From assembly GCA_902780535.1 (NCBI GenBank), contig CACZFT010000003.1, forward strand, positions 62,001-126,000: a stretch of DNA of 64,000 nucleotides. The letters run 5' to 3'. Of this stretch, positions 44,734-53,986 are shown piece after piece. Below the pieces are notes generated by a model that was not told where the DNA came from, ran no database searches, and worked only from the letters and a program-made list of their open reading frames with translations. Both the position numbers and the translations under genes were made by a program. This stretch comes from an uncultured Selenomonas sp. Its GTDB lineage: Bacteria; Bacillota; Negativicutes; Selenomonadales; Selenomonadaceae. Position 1 is the stretch's first letter, and every line of letters starts with the position of its first letter.

Positions 44734-45369
44734 TCACATGCGCGTGATGTGATACGACAGGCGCGAGAGGCCGATGGAAAGGTCCTCGTTGACGATGTGC
44801 ATCGTCTCGGGCACCTGCATCTTGATCGGCGCGAAGTTCCAGATGCCCTTGACGCCGGCCGCGACGAGCTTGTCGGCCACATCCTGCGCGAAGGCGGCCG
44901 GCACGGCGATGATGCCGATATGGACGCCGCGCTCACGCACGATGCGCGAGAGGTCGTCGATGGCCTCGACCTTGACATGGTTCTGCACCGTGCCAATGAC
45001 CTTCGGGTCCTGGTCAAACAGCGCGACGAGGTTGAAGCCGAGCGTCACGAAGTTCTGGTAGTTCGCAAGCGCCGCGCCGAGGTGGCCGATGCCGACGATC
45101 GCGATGTTCCAGTGATGGTCGAGCCCGAGGATCGAGCCGACGTTGCGCTTGAGCTCGTTGACGTAATAGCCGACGCCCTTCTTGCCGAACTGGCCGAAAG
45201 ACGCGAGATCTTTCCGGATCTGCTCCGGCGTGATGCCGAGCCTGCGGCCGAGTTCTTCCGATGAGATGACATCAATGCCCTCGTCCTGCGCGAGCCGGAG
45301 CGTGCGGAAATAGAGCGGCAGGCGGTCAATCGTCGCTTTCGAGATGCCGCCGCGCTTCTGTTCTGCCAT
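44734..45369 (-). CDS. rex: Redox-sensing transcriptional repressor Rex
   Basis: 211 residues: a winged-helix N-terminus (ISKATIDRLPLYFRTL, SSEELGRRLGITPEQIRKDL, FGQFGKKGVGY) and a Rossmann domain (IVGIGHLGAALANYQNF, IGIIAVPAAFAQDVAD). Rex senses NADH/NAD+ and represses fermentation genes. The ATG shares one base with the stop of the upstream O-antigen-ligase-like gene (TGATG), indicating translational coupling, which is odd for a global regulator. An upstream in-frame extension to 45600 is not supported. Confidence 0.96.
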   Translation of the reverse strand: MAEQKRGGISKATIDRLPLYFRTLRLAQDEGIDVISSEELGRRLGITPEQIRKDLASFGQFGKKGVGYYVNELKRNVGSILGLDHHWNIAIVGIGHLGAALANYQNFVTLGFNLVALFDQDPKVIGTVQNHVKVEAIDDLSRIVRERGVHIGIIAVPAAFAQDVADKLVAAGVKGIWNFAPIKMQVPETMHIVNEDLSIGLSRLSYHITRM

Positions 45370-46871
45370 CAATCCTCCCCCTTTCCTTCTGCGCTTTCTA
45401 CAGTCTTTCCTGTGTTCTCCCCTGCCGTTTCCTGCTTCGCCATCAGCGAGAGCGCGGCCGCGAGAGCCGCGAGCATCCAGAGCAGCATCGACGATGGGAT
45501 GTTGAAGAGCAGGTCGTCCGTCAGACCGTTCAGGGCGACCGTGACGAGCGCGAGCCCGATGCCGAGCGAGAGGCCGGCCGCAAGGCGGCGGCTGTCCCAC
45601 GACATCATTTCAGAAATCCCATCACCGAGCGTCCAATGATGCTCTTCCTTCGGCGCCAGACTGTCCTGCACGGACTGCAGTTCCTGGTCGACGGCCTCGT
45701 CTTCCGAGAGATCCGTCGCCTTCGGCGTGCGGCTGGCCGCCTCCTCTGCCTCGATCTCCTCCGGCGTCTTGAAATGCGTGCGGAACGCCGTGAACATCGT
45801 GCCGAAGAAATACCAGAAGAACGCGAGTGCGCCGACGACGCCGATCTCAGCCATGTAGTTCAGGTACATGTTGTGCGCATGGACGATGACGATCTCCTTG
45901 CCCGCCGCGCCCTGCATGTAGAAGTCGTAGAGCGGATAGACCATCCAGTACGCGCCCCAGCCGATGCCGAAGAACGGATGATCCTCGATCATCGCAATCG
46001 TGCTCTCCCAGAACGCGAAGCGCATTTCCGTCGACGTGTCCACGGTCGTGAAGACCGACGTGATGCGCCCGAGGAGCGCCGGATCAGCTGCGAAGATGCC
46101 GCAGACAACGACGATGCAGGCCACGAGCACGCGCCAGTCGCGCAGGATGCCATAGAGCACGAAGACGACGGCAATCGCGAGACACGCGCCGCGCGCATAC
46201 GTCATGGCAAGGCAGGACGCGAGCGCGACCATTACGAGCGCGAGCGCGATGCGCTGGCCGCGCGCCTTCATCTTGACAAAGAGGCCGAGCGAAAGCGCGA
46301 TGGCGATGTCGAGATACCCCGCGAGGATGTTTGGGTTCTCCCATGTCGAGAAGACGCGCTTCTTGAGCTCGGGGAACGCGTTGCCATCCACCCACTTCAT
46401 CGCGCTCGTGTCGATGCCGAATGCAAACTGGTACCAGCCATAGAGCACGACGCAGAGCGCCGAGAGCGCAAGGGCGCCGAGAAGGTCTTTGAAATCCTGC
46501 GCCGTGCGCACGTTCTGCCCGATGAAAAAGTACATGAGCAGGTAGACGCCGACGAGGTTGTAGTAGTTGTAAAAGCTGAACGCCGGATCGGGCGAGCCCG
46601 CGACAGACGCGAGGCCGAGCACGGCGAAGATCACGACGGGAATGTCGAACGGCAGGCGGCGGAATTTCATCTCGCGGTCGACGCGGAGCTTCCAGAGCGT
46701 CAGGAGCGCCCCGAGCACGACGACGACGGTCGCCGCGCCCGGCGAAAGCGCCAGCGTGAAGCCTTCGAGCACGAGCGCGATGCGGATAAGCCGGTTCAGC
46801 TGCCGCGTGCGGCGCTTCTTGCGGAGGTCGTCGAGCACGGCATCGGCGTGTTCGTCCTGCTCAGCTGGCAT
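45369..46871 (-). CDS. O-antigen ligase/polymerase family membrane protein (Wzy_C type)
   Basis: 500 residues with about ten to twelve hydrophobic helices and the Wzy_C region: STWENPNILAGYLDIAIAL, MTYARGACLAIAVVFV, FWESTIAMIEDHPFFGIGWG, HAHNMYLNYMAEIGVVG. The conserved His-rich loop (VHAHNMYL) is characteristic of O-antigen ligases and related polymerases. It probably joins or polymerises surface glycans in the inner membrane. A charged cytoplasmic insert (residues 365-420, PEEIEAEEAASRT) separates the last helices. It overlaps folC by 11 bases and rex by one. Confidence 0.85.
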   Translation of the reverse strand: MPAEQDEHADAVLDDLRKKRRTRQLNRLIRIALVLEGFTLALSPGAATVVVVLGALLTLWKLRVDREMKFRRLPFDIPVVIFAVLGLASVAGSPDPAFSFYNYYNLVGVYLLMYFFIGQNVRTAQDFKDLLGALALSALCVVLYGWYQFAFGIDTSAMKWVDGNAFPELKKRVFSTWENPNILAGYLDIAIALSLGLFVKMKARGQRIALALVMVALASCLAMTYARGACLAIAVVFVLYGILRDWRVLVACIVVVCGIFAADPALLGRITSVFTTVDTSTEMRFAFWESTIAMIEDHPFFGIGWGAYWMVYPLYDFYMQGAAGKEIVIVHAHNMYLNYMAEIGVVGALAFFWYFFGTMFTAFRTHFKTPEEIEAEEAASRTPKATDLSEDEAVDQELQSVQDSLAPKEEHHWTLGDGISEMMSWDSRRLAAGLSLGIGLALVTVALNGLTDDLLFNIPSSMLLWMLAALAAALSLMAKQETAGENTGKTVESAEGKGED

Positions 46872-48222
46872 GGCGCTGCCTCCCTTCTGATGACCCTGAC
46901 AGTTCTGCTTTTCCGAGCAGCACCTGCCGCAGTCCGCCGATCAGATAGAGCGACCCTGCGCAGACGAGCAGCCGCCGCCCGCCCGCGAGCTCCATGGCGC
47001 GCGCGAGCGCCGCGCGATTGTCCTCGTAGTATTCGACCGTCTTTGCGTATGCACGCGCCTTTTCGGCGAGCACGGGCGCTTTTTCCGCGCGGTCGGACTG
47101 CGGCGGCGTCACGACGACGATGTCATCGGGGCGCACGAGGATCTTCAGCATTTCGTCGACGGCCTTGTCGTGCAGGATGCCCAAAAGCAGCACGCGGGAG
47201 GCCGTCGGGAAATAATCGTCGAGCCCGCGCCGCAGCACCGTCATGCCGGCCGGATTGTGCGCGCCGTCGATGACCGTGATCTGGTCGTCCGCCGCGCCGA
47301 CGGCCGGCACTTCGAGCACTTCGAAGCGGCCGGGCCAGACGACGAGGCGCAACGCCTCGTGAACGGTCTTCTCGTTGATGCGCTGGTCGCCATTGTGCAG
47401 CAGGTATGCCGCCATGATGGCGAGTCCCGCATTCTGCACCTGATGCGCGCCGAGCAAATGGAGCGCATAGAGATCACGGCTCACGCCCGCAATCGTTGAG
47501 GAAAAGAAGAATTTCTGGCCGCGCGGCGAAATCTCGCCGGCCTCGACCGAAAAGTCCTCCCCTTCGACGAAGATGTCGGAGCTGTGGTTTTCCGCCGTCT
47601 CGCGGATGATGGCGAGCGGCATACCCGTGGCCGCCGTCACGACGGGAATCCCGTCCTTGATGATGCCGGCCTTGTGATGCGCGACGCCCGCGAGCGTGCC
47701 GCCGCAGAGCTTCGCGTGCTCGAGCGCGACATTCGTGATGACGGAGACCTCCGGCGTGATGACATTCGTCGAATCGAGCAGGCCGCCGAGGCCGACCTCG
47801 ATGACGGCGTATTCGACTTTTTTCTTTGCGAAATAATAGAACGCCGCCGCTGTCAATGCCTCGAACTGCGTCGGGCACTCGGCTCCCTCGGCCATCATCT
47901 CGTCAATCTTCTCGCGCACGTCCGTCAGGCATGCGGCGAAATCCGCCTCGCTGATGGGCTGGCCATCAATCTGCATGCGCTCGGTGTACGAAACGAGATG
48001 CGGCGAGATGTAGAGCCCCGTGCGGATGGACGACTGCTGGAGAATCGTGGCGAGCATGGCCGAGACCGAGCCCTTGCCATTCGTGCCCGTCACATGGATC
48101 GTGCGGTAGCGATCCTGCGGCGTGCCGAGGAGCTCCAGCAGGCGCTGGATGCGTGCGAGGCCGAGCCGCACGCCGAAAACATTCAATCCATCGAGATAAG
48201 TCAGGGATTCCCGATAGTTCAT
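46861..48222 (-). CDS. folC: Bifunctional folylpolyglutamate synthase / dihydrofolate synthase
   Basis: 453 residues of the Mur-ligase-like FolC family: IHVTGTNGKGSVSAML (P-loop), TGLYISPHLVSYTERM, VIEVGLGGLLDSTNVI, ITNVALEHAKLCG, VIDGAHNPAGMTVL. It adds glutamate to dihydropteroate and folates. It follows valS by 16 bases, the frequent valS-folC pairing in Firmicutes, with GGAGG upstream of the ATG. Confidence 0.96.
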   Translation of the reverse strand: MNYRESLTYLDGLNVFGVRLGLARIQRLLELLGTPQDRYRTIHVTGTNGKGSVSAMLATILQQSSIRTGLYISPHLVSYTERMQIDGQPISEADFAACLTDVREKIDEMMAEGAECPTQFEALTAAAFYYFAKKKVEYAVIEVGLGGLLDSTNVITPEVSVITNVALEHAKLCGGTLAGVAHHKAGIIKDGIPVVTAATGMPLAIIRETAENHSSDIFVEGEDFSVEAGEISPRGQKFFFSSTIAGVSRDLYALHLLGAHQVQNAGLAIMAAYLLHNGDQRINEKTVHEALRLVVWPGRFEVLEVPAVGAADDQITVIDGAHNPAGMTVLRRGLDDYFPTASRVLLLGILHDKAVDEMLKILVRPDDIVVVTPPQSDRAEKAPVLAEKARAYAKTVEYYEDNRAALARAMELAGGRRLLVCAGSLYLIGGLRQVLLGKAELSGSSEGRQRHAS

Positions 48223-48238
48223 GATTTCTCTGCCTCCA

Positions 48239-50878
48239 TCAAAGCTTCCTGAGGTCGGCGAGGCGCGCTTCGAGCGACTTCATCTTTTCTTCATAGCCTG
48301 CGAGCTTCGTGCGCTCGCCCTCGACGACCTGCGCCGGCGCCTTCTTGAGGAAGCCCTCGTTGCTGAGCTTGCCGTTCAGCTTCTTGATTTCCTTGCCGAG
48401 CTTGTCCATTTCCTTCGTCAGACGCGCCGTCTCCTTCTCGACGTCAATGAGGCCCTTGAGCGGCAGATAGATTTCGACGCCGCCGACGACGCCCGCCATG
48501 GCATTCTCTGGCTTTTCTGCGCCGGCAGCGAGCAGCGTGACGGGCTCGGCCGCCGCGAGCGCGACGAGATAGCCCTTGTGCGATTCGAAGACGGGGCGCA
48601 GCGCTTCGTCCGTGAAGTTCAGGATGACTTCGCTCTTCTTGCCCGGCGCTGCGCCGACCTCGGCACGCAGGTTGCGGACGGTCTTGATCGTCTCCATGAT
48701 GGCCGTCATCTGCGCCTCGATGTCGTCGTTGATGCAGCCTTCATCCCCCGTCGGCCACTCCGAAATCATGATGCTCCTGACGCTCTCGTCATGCGGCACT
48801 TTCTGCCAGATTTCCTCCGTGAGGAACGGCATGAACGGATGCAGCAGGCGCAGCGTATGCTCGAGGACATACGACAGCACGTAGAGCGCCGTGTTCTTCG
48901 CACGCGGGTTTTCCTTATCGTAGAGGCGCGCTTTCGTGAGTTCGATGTACCAGTCGCAGAACTCATTCCAGATGAACTCGTAAATCATGCGGCCGGCCTC
49001 GCCGAGCTCGAACTTGTCGAGGCACGCCGTGACATCGCGTGCCGTGCGCGCGTAGCGCGAGAGGATCCAGCGGTCAGCGAGCGTGTAGTCGCTTTCCTCG
49101 GGCCTATACGACTTGTCAAAGCCTTCGAGGTTCATGAGCATGTAGCGCGATGCATTCCAGATCTTGTTCGCGAAGTTGCGCGCGCTCTCAACGCGCTCCC
49201 AATAGAAGCGCATATCGTTGCCCGGCGTGTTGCCCGTAATGAGCATGAAGCGCAGCGTATCCGCGCCGTACTTCTCGATGACCTCGACAGGGTCGATGCC
49301 GTTGCCGAGCGACTTCGACATCTTGCGGCCCTGGCTGTCGCGCACGAGGCCGTGGATGAAGACGTGGTGGAACGGGATGTCCTTGCCGAACGCGAGGCCC
49401 ATCATGATCATGCGGGCGACCCAGAAGAAGATGATGTCGTAGCCCGTGACGAGTGTCGCCGTCGGGTAGAAATGCTCGAGCTCCGGCGTCTTGTCCGGCC
49501 AGCCGAACGTCTCGAACGGCCAGAGGCCCGAGCTGAACCACGTATCGAGCACGTCCTCGTCCTGATGGATGTGCTTGCTATGGCAATGCGGGCACTCCGT
49601 GAGGTCCGTGCGGCTGACGCTCGTCTCGCCGCAGTCGTCGCAGTACCACGCCGGGATGCGGTGGCCCCACCAGAGCTGGCGCGAAATGCACCAGTCGCGG
49701 ATGTTCTCAAGCCAGTTGATGTAGATTTTCGTGAAGCGCTCCGGCACGAACTGGATGCGGCCGTCCTTGACGGCTTCGATGGCCGGTTTCGCGAGCGATT
49801 CCATCTTGACGAACCACTGCTTCGAGACGAGCGGCTCGATCGTCGAATGGCAGCGCGAGCAATGGCCGACAGCGTGCTCATGGTCTTCGACCGAGACGAG
49901 CGCACCGGTTTCCTCGAGTTCCTTGACGAGCGCCTTGCGGCATTCGTAGCGGTCCATGCCTTCGTATTTGCCTGCACCCTCGAGCATCTTGCCCGTATTG
50001 CCGATGACCTTGATGGCCTCGAGATGATGGCGCTGTCCCATCTCGAAATCGTTCGGATCATGCGCTGGCGTGACTTTGACGGCGCCCGTGCCGAACGCCT
50101 TGTCGACATACTCGTCGGCGAACAGCGGGATGCGGCGGCCAACGATCGGCAGGATCAGCGTCTTGCCGACGAGATCCTTGTAGCGCTCGTCATCCGGGTG
50201 CACGGCAACGCCCGTGTCGCCGAACATCGTCTCGGGGCGCGTCGTCGCGATTTCGACGTATTTGCCCGGCTCGCCCTCGACTTCATAGCGGATATGCCAG
50301 AGATGGCCTGCTTCCGTCACATGGTCGACCTCGATGTCCGAGATGGCCGTGTTGCACGACGGGCACCAGTTCGTGATGCGCGTGCCCTGATAGATCAGGC
50401 CCTGCTCATAGAGCGAGACGAACACTTCGCGCACGGCACGCGAGCAGCCCTCGTCCATCGTGAAGCGCTCGCGATCCCAGTCGAGCGACGAGCCGAGCGA
50501 ACGCAGCTGGTCGAGGAACTTCTCGCGGCCGAGCTCGTAACGGTTCGTGCCCTCTTTGCGCAGAGCCCCCTCGACCTTCGCCTGCGTCGCGATGCCCGCA
50601 TGGTCGCAGCCCGGAATCCAGACCGTGTTGTAGCCCTGCATGCGGTGATAGCGGATCAGGATGTCCTGCAGCGTGTTGTCGAGCGCATGGCCCATGTGTA
50701 GCTGGCCCGTGACATTTGGTGGCGGGATGACCATGCTGTACGGCTTCTTCGACTTGTCCACTTCTGCATGGAAGAACTTGTTGTCCTCCCAGAACTTGTA
50801 CCATTTCTTCTCAAACGACTGCGGGTCGTAGACCTTCGGGATGTTGTTCCCGAGATTTTCCTGCGCTTCCTCTGCCAT
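48239..50878 (-). CDS. valS: Valyl-tRNA synthetase
   Basis: 879 residues of a class I synthetase. [15 protein letters not shown] carries the HIGH-type motif, [14 protein letters not shown] the KMSKS motif, and the editing domain reads [22 protein letters not shown]. The C-terminal coiled coil ([19 protein letters not shown]) binds tRNA. The ATG at 50878 (MAEEAQENL) follows AGGAGG; earlier in-frame codons lie in the T-box leader. Expression is controlled by the T-box at 50902-51143. Confidence 0.98.
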   Translation of the reverse strand: MAEEAQENLGNNIPKVYDPQSFEKKWYKFWEDNKFFHAEVDKSKKPYSMVIPPPNVTGQLHMGHALDNTLQDILIRYHRMQGYNTVWIPGCDHAGIATQAKVEGALRKEGTNRYELGREKFLDQLRSLGSSLDWDRERFTMDEGCSRAVREVFVSLYEQGLIYQGTRITNWCPSCNTAISDIEVDHVTEAGHLWHIRYEVEGEPGKYVEIATTRPETMFGDTGVAVHPDDERYKDLVGKTLILPIVGRRIPLFADEYVDKAFGTGAVKVTPAHDPNDFEMGQRHHLEAIKVIGNTGKMLEGAGKYEGMDRYECRKALVKELEETGALVSVEDHEHAVGHCSRCHSTIEPLVSKQWFVKMESLAKPAIEAVKDGRIQFVPERFTKIYINWLENIRDWCISRQLWWGHRIPAWYCDDCGETSVSRTDLTECPHCHSKHIHQDEDVLDTWFSSGLWPFETFGWPDKTPELEHFYPTATLVTGYDIIFFWVARMIMMGLAFGKDIPFHHVFIHGLVRDSQGRKMSKSLGNGIDPVEVIEKYGADTLRFMLITGNTPGNDMRFYWERVESARNFANKIWNASRYMLMNLEGFDKSYRPEESDYTLADRWILSRYARTARDVTACLDKFELGEAGRMIYEFIWNEFCDWYIELTKARLYDKENPRAKNTALYVLSYVLEHTLRLLHPFMPFLTEEIWQKVPHDESVRSIMISEWPTGDEGCINDDIEAQMTAIMETIKTVRNLRAEVGAAPGKKSEVILNFTDEALRPVFESHKGYLVALAAAEPVTLLAAGAEKPENAMAGVVGGVEIYLPLKGLIDVEKETARLTKEMDKLGKEIKKLNGKLSNEGFLKKAPAQVVEGERTKLAGYEEKMKSLEARLADLRKL

Positions 50879-50901
50879 CAAAAATCCTCCTGTCTCAAAA
50901 C

Positions 50902-51143
50902 AAAAAGCGCTTCCGTCCCGAAGGACGAAAGCGCCTGCTTCCGTGTTACCACCTAGCTTCTCCCATAGGGAATCCCCCATGAGACTCATCATCCATAACG
51001 CCGATGACGCGTTTCCTGCTACTCCTCTTTCACAGAAAAAGCTCCGAAGCGACCTTCGCTGCTATCCGCCGGAAACTTTCACCAGCCGTTTCCTCTCTCG
51101 TGGCGTCAAAGCAGCTACTCCTCTTCTTCCTCGCCTTTGCCTG
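50902..51143 (-). promoter_or_regulatory. T-box leader of valS, valine specifier
   Basis: The T-box core AGGTGGTAACACGG is at 50954-50941 on the minus strand. A terminator hairpin follows (AGCGCTTCCGTCC / GGACGAAAGCGC region, then TTTTTGTTTT, 50934-50902). Stem I elements are visible further upstream: AGTAGC, the apical GGTGAAAG, and GAAGGTCGC, which supplies a GUC valine specifier. Uncharged tRNA-Val would stabilise the antiterminator and allow valS-folC transcription. Confidence 0.9.
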
Positions 51144-51149
51144 CCGATA

Positions 51150-51178
51150 ATCTTATCATAAAGGAAACAAATTTACAA
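51150..51178 (-). promoter_or_regulatory. Promoter of the valS T-box transcript
   Basis: On the minus strand TTGTAA and TAAGAT are 17 bases apart, just behind the stop of the GH26-CBM27 gene. Confidence 0.65.
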
Positions 51179-51187
51179 GATGTGCCC

Positions 51188-53863
51188 TCATTTTTCCTGC
51201 TGCACGGCGCGGATGTCATCGAAATAAAAATGCGAGTCCACCGCCGCGTCACCAATCGTGTTGCAGTAAATTGCAAAGTGCTGCACGGCCGAACGGTCGA
51301 ACGTGCCGCCGTTCTTTCCCTTGAACTGTGCAAACGGCAGCGTCACGAGCTGCGGCCGCGTCGTCTTTGCGAGGTTTGTCAGATCGACTTCGAAATCCTC
51401 GCCATTCGAATTCAGCTGGCAGATGAGCTTCTGGCCGCGGCCGTCAGGCTTCAGCCAGAACTGGACGGCATCATACGAGGACCAGTCTGCGCCGCCGAGG
51501 CTCTTGACGATGCCCGCATAGCCGCCTTTGCCAATCGTATAATGGAAATCGAGCCCCGTCTCGCCGCCTGCATGCGTCGCCGTGAGCAGCGGCTCGACCG
51601 TGCAGCCCGCGCCGCAGTTCGTCGAATACGCCGCTTTCAGCAGGCCGCCGTCGCCATAGTAGCTCTCAAAGTCATCGACAAGCGCCGGATCTTTCGCAGG
51701 CTCCGGCATGTTGAAGAGCACCATGACACTGTCAGCCGTCTTGCCGTCGAGCGCGAGCTCTGCCTGACCGACCGTCGTGCCCGCTGCTGCGAGTGCATCA
51801 GCCGTAATCTCGCCTTTCACGATGCCTGCGCCATCCGGGACGGCCGGCAGCTTTGCGATGACAGAGCCATCTTTGCGCTTGAGCACGAATTCCGCTGATT
51901 TGTACGAACCAGCGACACGGGCCCGGATGGTCTCCGGCTGGAGCACGCGTTCCATAGAGCCTGGTGCCGTGAGATAGCCATACTCTGCTGCTGCCGGCCG
52001 AACCGTCACGGAAAGTTTCGACAGATCCGGCGTCTGCCCGGCAAAAATCGATTGCGGCGAATTATAGAACGAGATGAATTCATTCACCATCTCATGACCG
52101 CGTGTCGGCGTCACGAGATATGGCTGATCAAAATTTCCTTCATTGAAATTCGACCACGTCATGAAGTACGCCATCTTGTGCGGTGCAATCGTCCTCATGG
52201 CCTCGTTGAACCAGTCAGGACGCTGGTTGCCTGTCTTCGCGAGCGCTCCGCCGCTCGTCCCGACGAGGATGCCTGTCTCCGTCACGGCTGCGAGCTTGTC
52301 ATGCGCATCCGCGAAATCGTCCACAACCTTCATCGTCGCATCAAAGCTCTTCATCCAGCCATCGTTCTTCTGCGGATCGCGATGATAGGTGTCGAACCCC
52401 GTGATGTCGATGAACGCGTCCCCCGGATAGCGCGAGAGGTAATCAGCAGCATCGGCCACTGGGCCGCCCGGCGAGTACGCGTAAAGAAGATTGTGCAACC
52501 CCTTGATATCGCGCAGATACTCCACGGTGTAACGGAAGAGGTTCTTGTACTCGCTCGGCGTGCAGTGCGCCGCGCCCCACCAGAACCAGCTGCCGTTGTT
52601 TTCATGGAACGGGCGGAAAATCACGGGCACATGTTCTTTCTGCAGGATGCCGAGAAAATCTGCGACCATGTCGAGATAGCCATTATAGACCGCATTGAGG
52701 TCGCCGCCCGGCACGATACGCTGCACGACGCTGCCGCTCGTGTTATTCGGCGAGTAACCTGTGTAGTCATACCTTCCATCAATTTTCGGACGTTTCGCAA
52801 CTTCTGCAAAATTTGGCATGTGACACGACATTGTGAGAATGGCGCCCTGCTTCGCAGCCGGCAGCACGAGGCGCGCGAGCTTCGTCGCATACGTCTCGCC
52901 GTTCGCGCGTTCCGCATCCGTGAGCTCGAGCTCGTTCCCCGTCAGCGCCAGGCCATCCATGCCGACAACGCCTGAGAAATCCTTCACGATATCATACGTA
53001 TCCGACGCACCGGACAGCTTGCTGACTTTGCGGTTCATCTCGTTCTGATGGCCGTAGAGCACCTGATCTGATGCCGCAATCCCCTTCATATAAGCATAGG
53101 CGCGCGCGGTCTCAGGAGAAGCGTCCTTATCCACGAGCGACACTGTCTGCGGAACATCGAGCTTCGCGAGATCCACGGGCTGCTGCTGCTTGACGGCCGT
53201 CTTCACGTCCACATAGCCGTCGGACACCTTCTCCGTGTCCGCACGAAGCTTGCCGACGAAGAGGTCGCCCTTGTAATCTGTATGGCTGCCGACGATGCTG
53301 ACCATGAAGTACGTGAGCGGTGCTTCCTGCTTCGGGATGGGCACGCGCACATGCACGACCTTCCAGCCCTGCCCCGCACTTTCAGCCTTTTTCGTATCGA
53401 TGGCAACATCTGTATTGATGACTTCCTGGCCCTGCGCATCCTTTGCATAAACCTTTGTTCGGAACTCGCCGCTCGTCATCTGTTTCGGATGATAGTAGAA
53501 ATCATAAGACACGACGTTCGCACCCGCGAGGTCGAGCGGCTGCTCCGCCGCTCCGCCATCCTCGAGCTTCACCTCGGACCAGTTCTCGTCTGCCTCCTGC
53601 GAAAAATCGACGCCGAGCCGTACGCAGCCGCCATGCTCGGACGAATGCTCGATGACAGGATCTCCCTTGTAGGCCCACTTTCCGCCGTATTTCCATCCAT
53701 CGAGTCCTTCCTGAAACGTCCAGCTCACACCTTGCGCTTCTGCGGCTTCGGCCTGTGCAACGACGATTGCCGGCATCATCTGCGGCAGTGCTGCCGGGAC
53801 ACCCAGCACCATGCCTGCCGACAGCGTCAACGAGACCGCCAGATGCAATCTTTTCAGCTTCAT
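51188..53863 (-). CDS. Secreted multi-domain GH26 beta-mannanase with CBM27
   Basis: 891 residues. A signal peptide covers about residues 1-42 (LHLAVSLTLSAGMVLGVPAA, ending in AEAAEA). Residues 45-220 fit CBM27 (WTFQEGLDGWKYGGKWAYKG), a mannan-binding module. The GH26 catalytic domain spans about 235-590 with the acid/base Glu in IFRPFHENNGSWFWWG and the nucleophile Glu in AVTETGILVG; YGHQNEMNRK and LPGGDLNAV-like VPGGDLNAVY are family landmarks. The C-terminal 170 residues (DFESYYGDGGLLKAAY) look like a second carbohydrate-binding jelly roll. It cleaves beta-1,4-mannan outside the cytoplasm. It has its own consensus promoter. Confidence 0.93.
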   Translation of the reverse strand: MKLKRLHLAVSLTLSAGMVLGVPAALPQMMPAIVVAQAEAAEAQGVSWTFQEGLDGWKYGGKWAYKGDPVIEHSSEHGGCVRLGVDFSQEADENWSEVKLEDGGAAEQPLDLAGANVVSYDFYYHPKQMTSGEFRTKVYAKDAQGQEVINTDVAIDTKKAESAGQGWKVVHVRVPIPKQEAPLTYFMVSIVGSHTDYKGDLFVGKLRADTEKVSDGYVDVKTAVKQQQPVDLAKLDVPQTVSLVDKDASPETARAYAYMKGIAASDQVLYGHQNEMNRKVSKLSGASDTYDIVKDFSGVVGMDGLALTGNELELTDAERANGETYATKLARLVLPAAKQGAILTMSCHMPNFAEVAKRPKIDGRYDYTGYSPNNTSGSVVQRIVPGGDLNAVYNGYLDMVADFLGILQKEHVPVIFRPFHENNGSWFWWGAAHCTPSEYKNLFRYTVEYLRDIKGLHNLLYAYSPGGPVADAADYLSRYPGDAFIDITGFDTYHRDPQKNDGWMKSFDATMKVVDDFADAHDKLAAVTETGILVGTSGGALAKTGNQRPDWFNEAMRTIAPHKMAYFMTWSNFNEGNFDQPYLVTPTRGHEMVNEFISFYNSPQSIFAGQTPDLSKLSVTVRPAAAEYGYLTAPGSMERVLQPETIRARVAGSYKSAEFVLKRKDGSVIAKLPAVPDGAGIVKGEITADALAAAGTTVGQAELALDGKTADSVMVLFNMPEPAKDPALVDDFESYYGDGGLLKAAYSTNCGAGCTVEPLLTATHAGGETGLDFHYTIGKGGYAGIVKSLGGADWSSYDAVQFWLKPDGRGQKLICQLNSNGEDFEVDLTNLAKTTRPQLVTLPFAQFKGKNGGTFDRSAVQHFAIYCNTIGDAAVDSHFYFDDIRAVQQEK

Positions 53864-53920
53864 ATCCTTCTCTCCTCCGTATCTTCATCCAGCAAGCGTG
53901 ATTGTTCTTGCTTGGATTTC

Positions 53921-53949
53921 ATTATACAGGATTCACTGTGTGCTGTCAA
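53921..53949 (-). promoter_or_regulatory. Perfect-consensus promoter of the GH26-CBM27 gene
   Basis: On the minus strand TTGACA and TATAAT are 17 bases apart, 58 bases before the ATG. The rest of the gap to the porin stop (53987) is AT-rich, without a clear terminator. Confidence 0.85.
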
Positions 53950-53986
53950 TAAAAGCTATATCATTTATATTCAAGATTATCTTCTA

